6,590 nt of DNA from an uncultured Lachnospiraceae bacterium (GTDB lineage: Bacteria > Bacillota > Clostridia > Lachnospirales > Lachnospiraceae): the NCBI GenBank assembly GCA_934371475.1, contig CAKRNX010000129.1:1-6590 (forward strand), read 5' to 3'. The notes beneath the pieces were generated by a model. That model saw only the letters and a program-made list of their open reading frames with translations. It searched no databases and had not been told where the DNA came from. Below, piece after piece: positions 4,502 through 6,590 of the stretch; positions within the stretch are counted from its first letter, which is position 1; each line of letters starts with the position of its first letter. A program made the translations under genes and the position numbers.

Positions 4502-5965
4502 ATGATACGTCCGGATCTGGAAGAAGTAAAAGCACTGGCAGCGGAAAGCACTTACAAATGCGTGCCGGTCAGCATGGAAATTTTGTCAGATGTAAAGACT
4601 CCTATTGAGGTGCTGCGGATACTGAAAAATGTGTCCGGCCACTGCTATATGCTGGAGTCGGTGGAAGGAAATGAGGAGTGGGGACGCTACACATTCCTTG
4701 GATATGATCCCGGGCTGGAGATTACCTGTACCGATGGAAAAATGAAAGTGGGATCCCTGACACTGGAGACAAGAGAGCCGGGGAAATACATCCGTCAGGT
4801 TGTGGAGGAGCATAAGAGTCCGTCTTTCGATTACCTTCCCGCATTTACCGGCGGTTTGGTGGGATATTTTTCCTACGACTATCTGAAATATGCGGAGCCG
4901 AGCCTGCGGCTGGACGCGGAGGATACGGAAGGCTTTCATGATGTGGATCTGATGCTGTTTGATAAAGTCATCGCGTTTGACAATTTTCACCAGAAAATCA
5001 TTCTGATCGTGAATATGTCGCTGGAAAATGCAGAGGCGGAGTACAACCGGGCGGTGCTGGAACTGCGGCACATGGCGGAGCTGATCCGCACAGGGACGCC
5101 GGCCAGAGACGAGCCGGGGCATATGACAACGGAAGTGAAGCCGCTGTTCAATAAAGAGCAGTACTGTGAGATGGTAGAGAAGGCCAAGCACTATATCATG
5201 GAGGGCGATATTTTCCAGATTGTACTCTCAAACAGGCTGGAAGCCGGATTTGAGGGAAGCCTGCTGAACACTTACCGGGTGCTGCGGACTGTCAATCCTT
5301 CTCCGTATATGTTTTATTTTTCCAGTTCCGATATGGAAGTGGCGGGCGCTTCACCGGAGACGCTGGTCAAGCTGGAAAACGGCGTGCTGCACACATTCCC
5401 GCTGGCCGGGACGAGACCGAGAGGAAAGACTGAGAAAGAGGACAAAGCTCTGGAGAAAGAGCTGCTGGCGGATCCCAAGGAACTGGCTGAGCACAGTATG
5501 CTGGTGGATCTTGGAAGAAATGATCTTGGAAAAATCAGCCGGTTCGGCACAGTAGAGGTAGAGAAAGCCTACTGTATTGAACGGTATTCCCACGTAATGC
5601 ATATCGGTTCCACAGTGAGGGGAGAGATCAGGGATGATAAACATGCGCTGGATGCCATTGATGCGGTACTTCCGGCGGGAACGCTCTCCGGGGCGCCCAA
5701 GATCAGGGCATGCCAGCTAATCAATGATCTGGAGAACAACAAGCGCGGTATTTATGGCGGGGCGATCGGATATCTGAGCTTTACCGGTAACCTGGATACA
5801 TGCATTGCGATCCGGATTGCCTACAAGAAAAACGGAAAAGTATTTGTCCGCAGCGGGGCCGGTATCGTGGCCGACTCCGTGCCGGAGAAAGAGTACCAGG
5901 AGTGTATCAACAAAGCGGCGGCAGTTGTCCGTTCGCTGGAACTGGCAAAGGAGGCAGACCTGTGA
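4502..5965 (+). CDS. trpE: Anthranilate synthase component I
   Basis: Converts chorismate and ammonia (or glutamine nitrogen supplied by TrpG) to anthranilate, the first committed step of tryptophan synthesis, in the cytoplasm. At 487 residues it has the normal family length. Visible motifs in order: the feedback-site segment MLESVEGNEEWGRYTFLG (50-67, the LLES-type motif that binds inhibitory tryptophan); GGLVGYFSYD (117-126); GDIFQIVLSNR (235-245); NPSPYMFYF (265-273), also part of the tryptophan site; AGASPETLV (281-289); PLAGTRPRGKT (300-310); ELAEHSMLVDLGRNDLG (327-343); HIGSTVRG (367-374); PAGTLSGAPKIRA (391-403); and GAGIVADSVPEKEYQE (452-467). All expected chorismate and Mg2+ binding motifs appear intact. 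Expression is under the Trp T-box, and the retained LLES-like site predicts tryptophan inhibition of the enzyme too. The stop overlaps the trpG start by 4 nt. PabB or other chorismate enzymes are less likely, given the Trp specifier and the feedback motif. Confidence 0.97.
   Translation: MIRPDLEEVKALAAESTYKCVPVSMEILSDVKTPIEVLRILKNVSGHCYMLESVEGNEEWGRYTFLGYDPGLEITCTDGKMKVGSLTLETREPGKYIRQVVEEHKSPSFDYLPAFTGGLVGYFSYDYLKYAEPSLRLDAEDTEGFHDVDLMLFDKVIAFDNFHQKIILIVNMSLENAEAEYNRAVLELRHMAELIRTGTPARDEPGHMTTEVKPLFNKEQYCEMVEKAKHYIMEGDIFQIVLSNRLEAGFEGSLLNTYRVLRTVNPSPYMFYFSSSDMEVAGASPETLVKLENGVLHTFPLAGTRPRGKTEKEDKALEKELLADPKELAEHSMLVDLGRNDLGKISRFGTVEVEKAYCIERYSHVMHIGSTVRGEIRDDKHALDAIDAVLPAGTLSGAPKIRACQLINDLENNKRGIYGGAIGYLSFTGNLDTCIAIRIAYKKNGKVFVRSGAGIVADSVPEKEYQECINKAAAVVRSLELAKEADL
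5947..5954 (+). promoter_or_regulatory. Ribosome binding site of trpG, inside the end of trpE
   Basis: AAAGGAGG lies 7 nt before the GTG at 5962. It selects that GTG rather than the open frame that continues far upstream within trpE. Confidence 0.88.
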
Positions 5966-6534
5966 TTGTACTGATTGATAATTATGACAGTTTTTCCTAT
6001 AACCTGTATCAGCTGGTGGGAAGTATTGATCCGGATATCAAAGTGGTGCGCAATGATGCGATGACGGTAGAAGAGCTGGCTGATCTGAAGCCGGAAGGGA
6101 TTATCCTTTCACCGGGTCCCGGACGTCCCGCAGATGCAGGCATCTGTATTGAAACAGTGCAGAAGCTGGGATCCCGTTTTCCGATCCTGGGCGTATGTCT
6201 GGGACATCAGTCGATCTGTGAGGCGTTTGGCGCTACAGTATCCTACGCCAAGCATCTGATGCACGGCAAGCAGTCCGTTGCGAGTCTGGACAGGGAATGT
6301 CCCATTTTCCGGGGACTTCCGGAAAAAGTGCCGGTAGCCAGGTATCATTCTCTGGCGGTGCTGGAGGAAACGATGCCGGACTGCCTGAGAGTGACGGCGA
6401 GGACAGAGGATAACGAGATTATGGCGGTGGCACACAGAGAATATCCCATTTACGGATTGCAGTTCCATCCCGAGTCGATCCTGACACCGGACGGAGTGCA
6501 GATGCTGAAAAACTGGTTTAACCGAAGCAGGTAG
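5962..6534 (+). CDS. trpG: Anthranilate synthase component II (glutamine amidotransferase)
   Basis: Class I glutamine amidotransferase that hydrolyses glutamine and passes ammonia to TrpE; it could also serve aminodeoxychorismate synthase (PabA role) if pabB exists elsewhere. The GTG start gives 190 residues, the normal length for a stand-alone TrpG. Motifs: N-terminal MIVLIDNYDSFSYNLYQ (1-17); LSPGPGRPADAG (49-60, oxyanion-hole region); nucleophile Cys79 in GVCLGHQ (77-83); HGKQS (101-105); RYHSL (127-131); and His169 and Glu171 in QFHPES (167-172). The triad is complete. The start overlaps the trpE stop in GTGA, so translational coupling should keep the subunits in balance. The last codons (RSR, then TAG) fall within the second copy of the 37-nt repeat, so the C-terminal tail is partly encoded by the repeat. 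No fusion to trpD is present. Confidence 0.96.
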   Translation: MIVLIDNYDSFSYNLYQLVGSIDPDIKVVRNDAMTVEELADLKPEGIILSPGPGRPADAGICIETVQKLGSRFPILGVCLGHQSICEAFGATVSYAKHLMHGKQSVASLDRECPIFRGLPEKVPVARYHSLAVLEETMPDCLRVTARTEDNEIMAVAHREYPIYGLQFHPESILTPDGVQMLKNWFNRSR

Positions 6535-6563
6535 CAAAGCGGATTGCGAATATCCGCCTGACT
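6527..6563 (+). repeat. 37-nt repeat, copy 2 (across the trpG stop codon)
   Basis: This copy matches 4444-4480 at 33 of 37 positions and is preceded directly by GTTTAACCGAA (6516-6526), which also precedes copy 1 at a distance. It contains the trpG TAG stop (6532-6534) and ends 24 nt before a possible start codon at 6588. Its best fold is GCGGAT (6539-6544) with ATCCGC (6552-6557). That differs from the best fold of copy 1, so the sequence is better conserved than any one structure. Confidence 0.75.
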
Positions 6564-6580
6564 CGGCTGAAATAATAGAC

Positions 6581-6590
6581 AGGACAAATG
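6581..6590 (+). other. Possible start of the next trp gene (ATG at 6588-6590)
   Basis: The window ends in AGGACAAATG. The final ATG could start the next gene, and in a trpE-trpG operon that would usually be trpD or another trp gene. The AGGA is only 3 nt from the ATG, closer than usual, so the real start may lie beyond the window. No coding sequence is visible to confirm it. Confidence 0.3.

Noticed and set aside
5800..5961. N-terminal extension of trpG into trpE
   Set aside because: The extension is trpE read in another frame. The conserved TrpG start MIVLIDNYDS and the AAAGGAGG site place the start at 5962.

Overview
The window looks chromosomal and comes from an anaerobic Firmicute, most likely a member of the Lachnospiraceae (Clostridia). 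The reasons are strong AGGAGG-type ribosome binding sites, a T-box tryptophan leader, a separate trpE-trpG pair, moderate GC content, and a SipW-type signal peptidase next to McrB/DUF2357-like genes. This placement is inferred from style and gene content, not from a marker gene. All genes are on the plus strand, and no rRNA, tRNA, insertion sequence or CRISPR array was seen.

Region 1 (1-4085) is an accessory-looking cluster. It holds the coiled-coil tail of an unidentified protein (1-189); a membrane-anchored McrB-like AAA+ ATPase (186-1808) that overlaps it by 4 nt; a DUF2357/McrC-like protein (1942-3357) that ends in a long coiled coil where relatives usually carry a PD-(D/E)XK nuclease; and a signal peptidase I of the Ser/His (SipW/ER-like, S26B) type with a charged C-terminal tail (3447-4085). 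The AAA+ plus DUF2357 pairing resembles the McrB/McrC pair of type IV restriction. The membrane anchor, the missing nuclease and the adjacent signal peptidase suggest a job at the cell envelope instead. That function is inference.

Region 2 (4082-6590) is the start of a tryptophan biosynthesis operon. A near-consensus promoter has its -35 box overlapping the signal peptidase stop codon. A complete T-box leader follows, with specifier TGG (Trp), T-box sequence AGGGTGGCACCGCGG and a strong intrinsic terminator. It controls trpE (4502-5965) and trpG (5962-6534), which overlap by 4 nt and are probably translationally coupled. Uncharged tRNA-Trp would allow readthrough, so anthranilate synthase would be made when tryptophan is scarce. 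The last bases may hold the start codon of the next gene, which by context could be trpD.

The least expected signal is a 37-nt repeat (33/37 identical) found once just upstream of trpE (4444-4480) and once across the trpG stop codon, just upstream of the next possible start (6527-6563). Both copies are preceded by the same 11-mer GTTTAACCGAA. In copy 1 a 26-nt segment that forms a hairpin with that 11-mer lies between the two parts.
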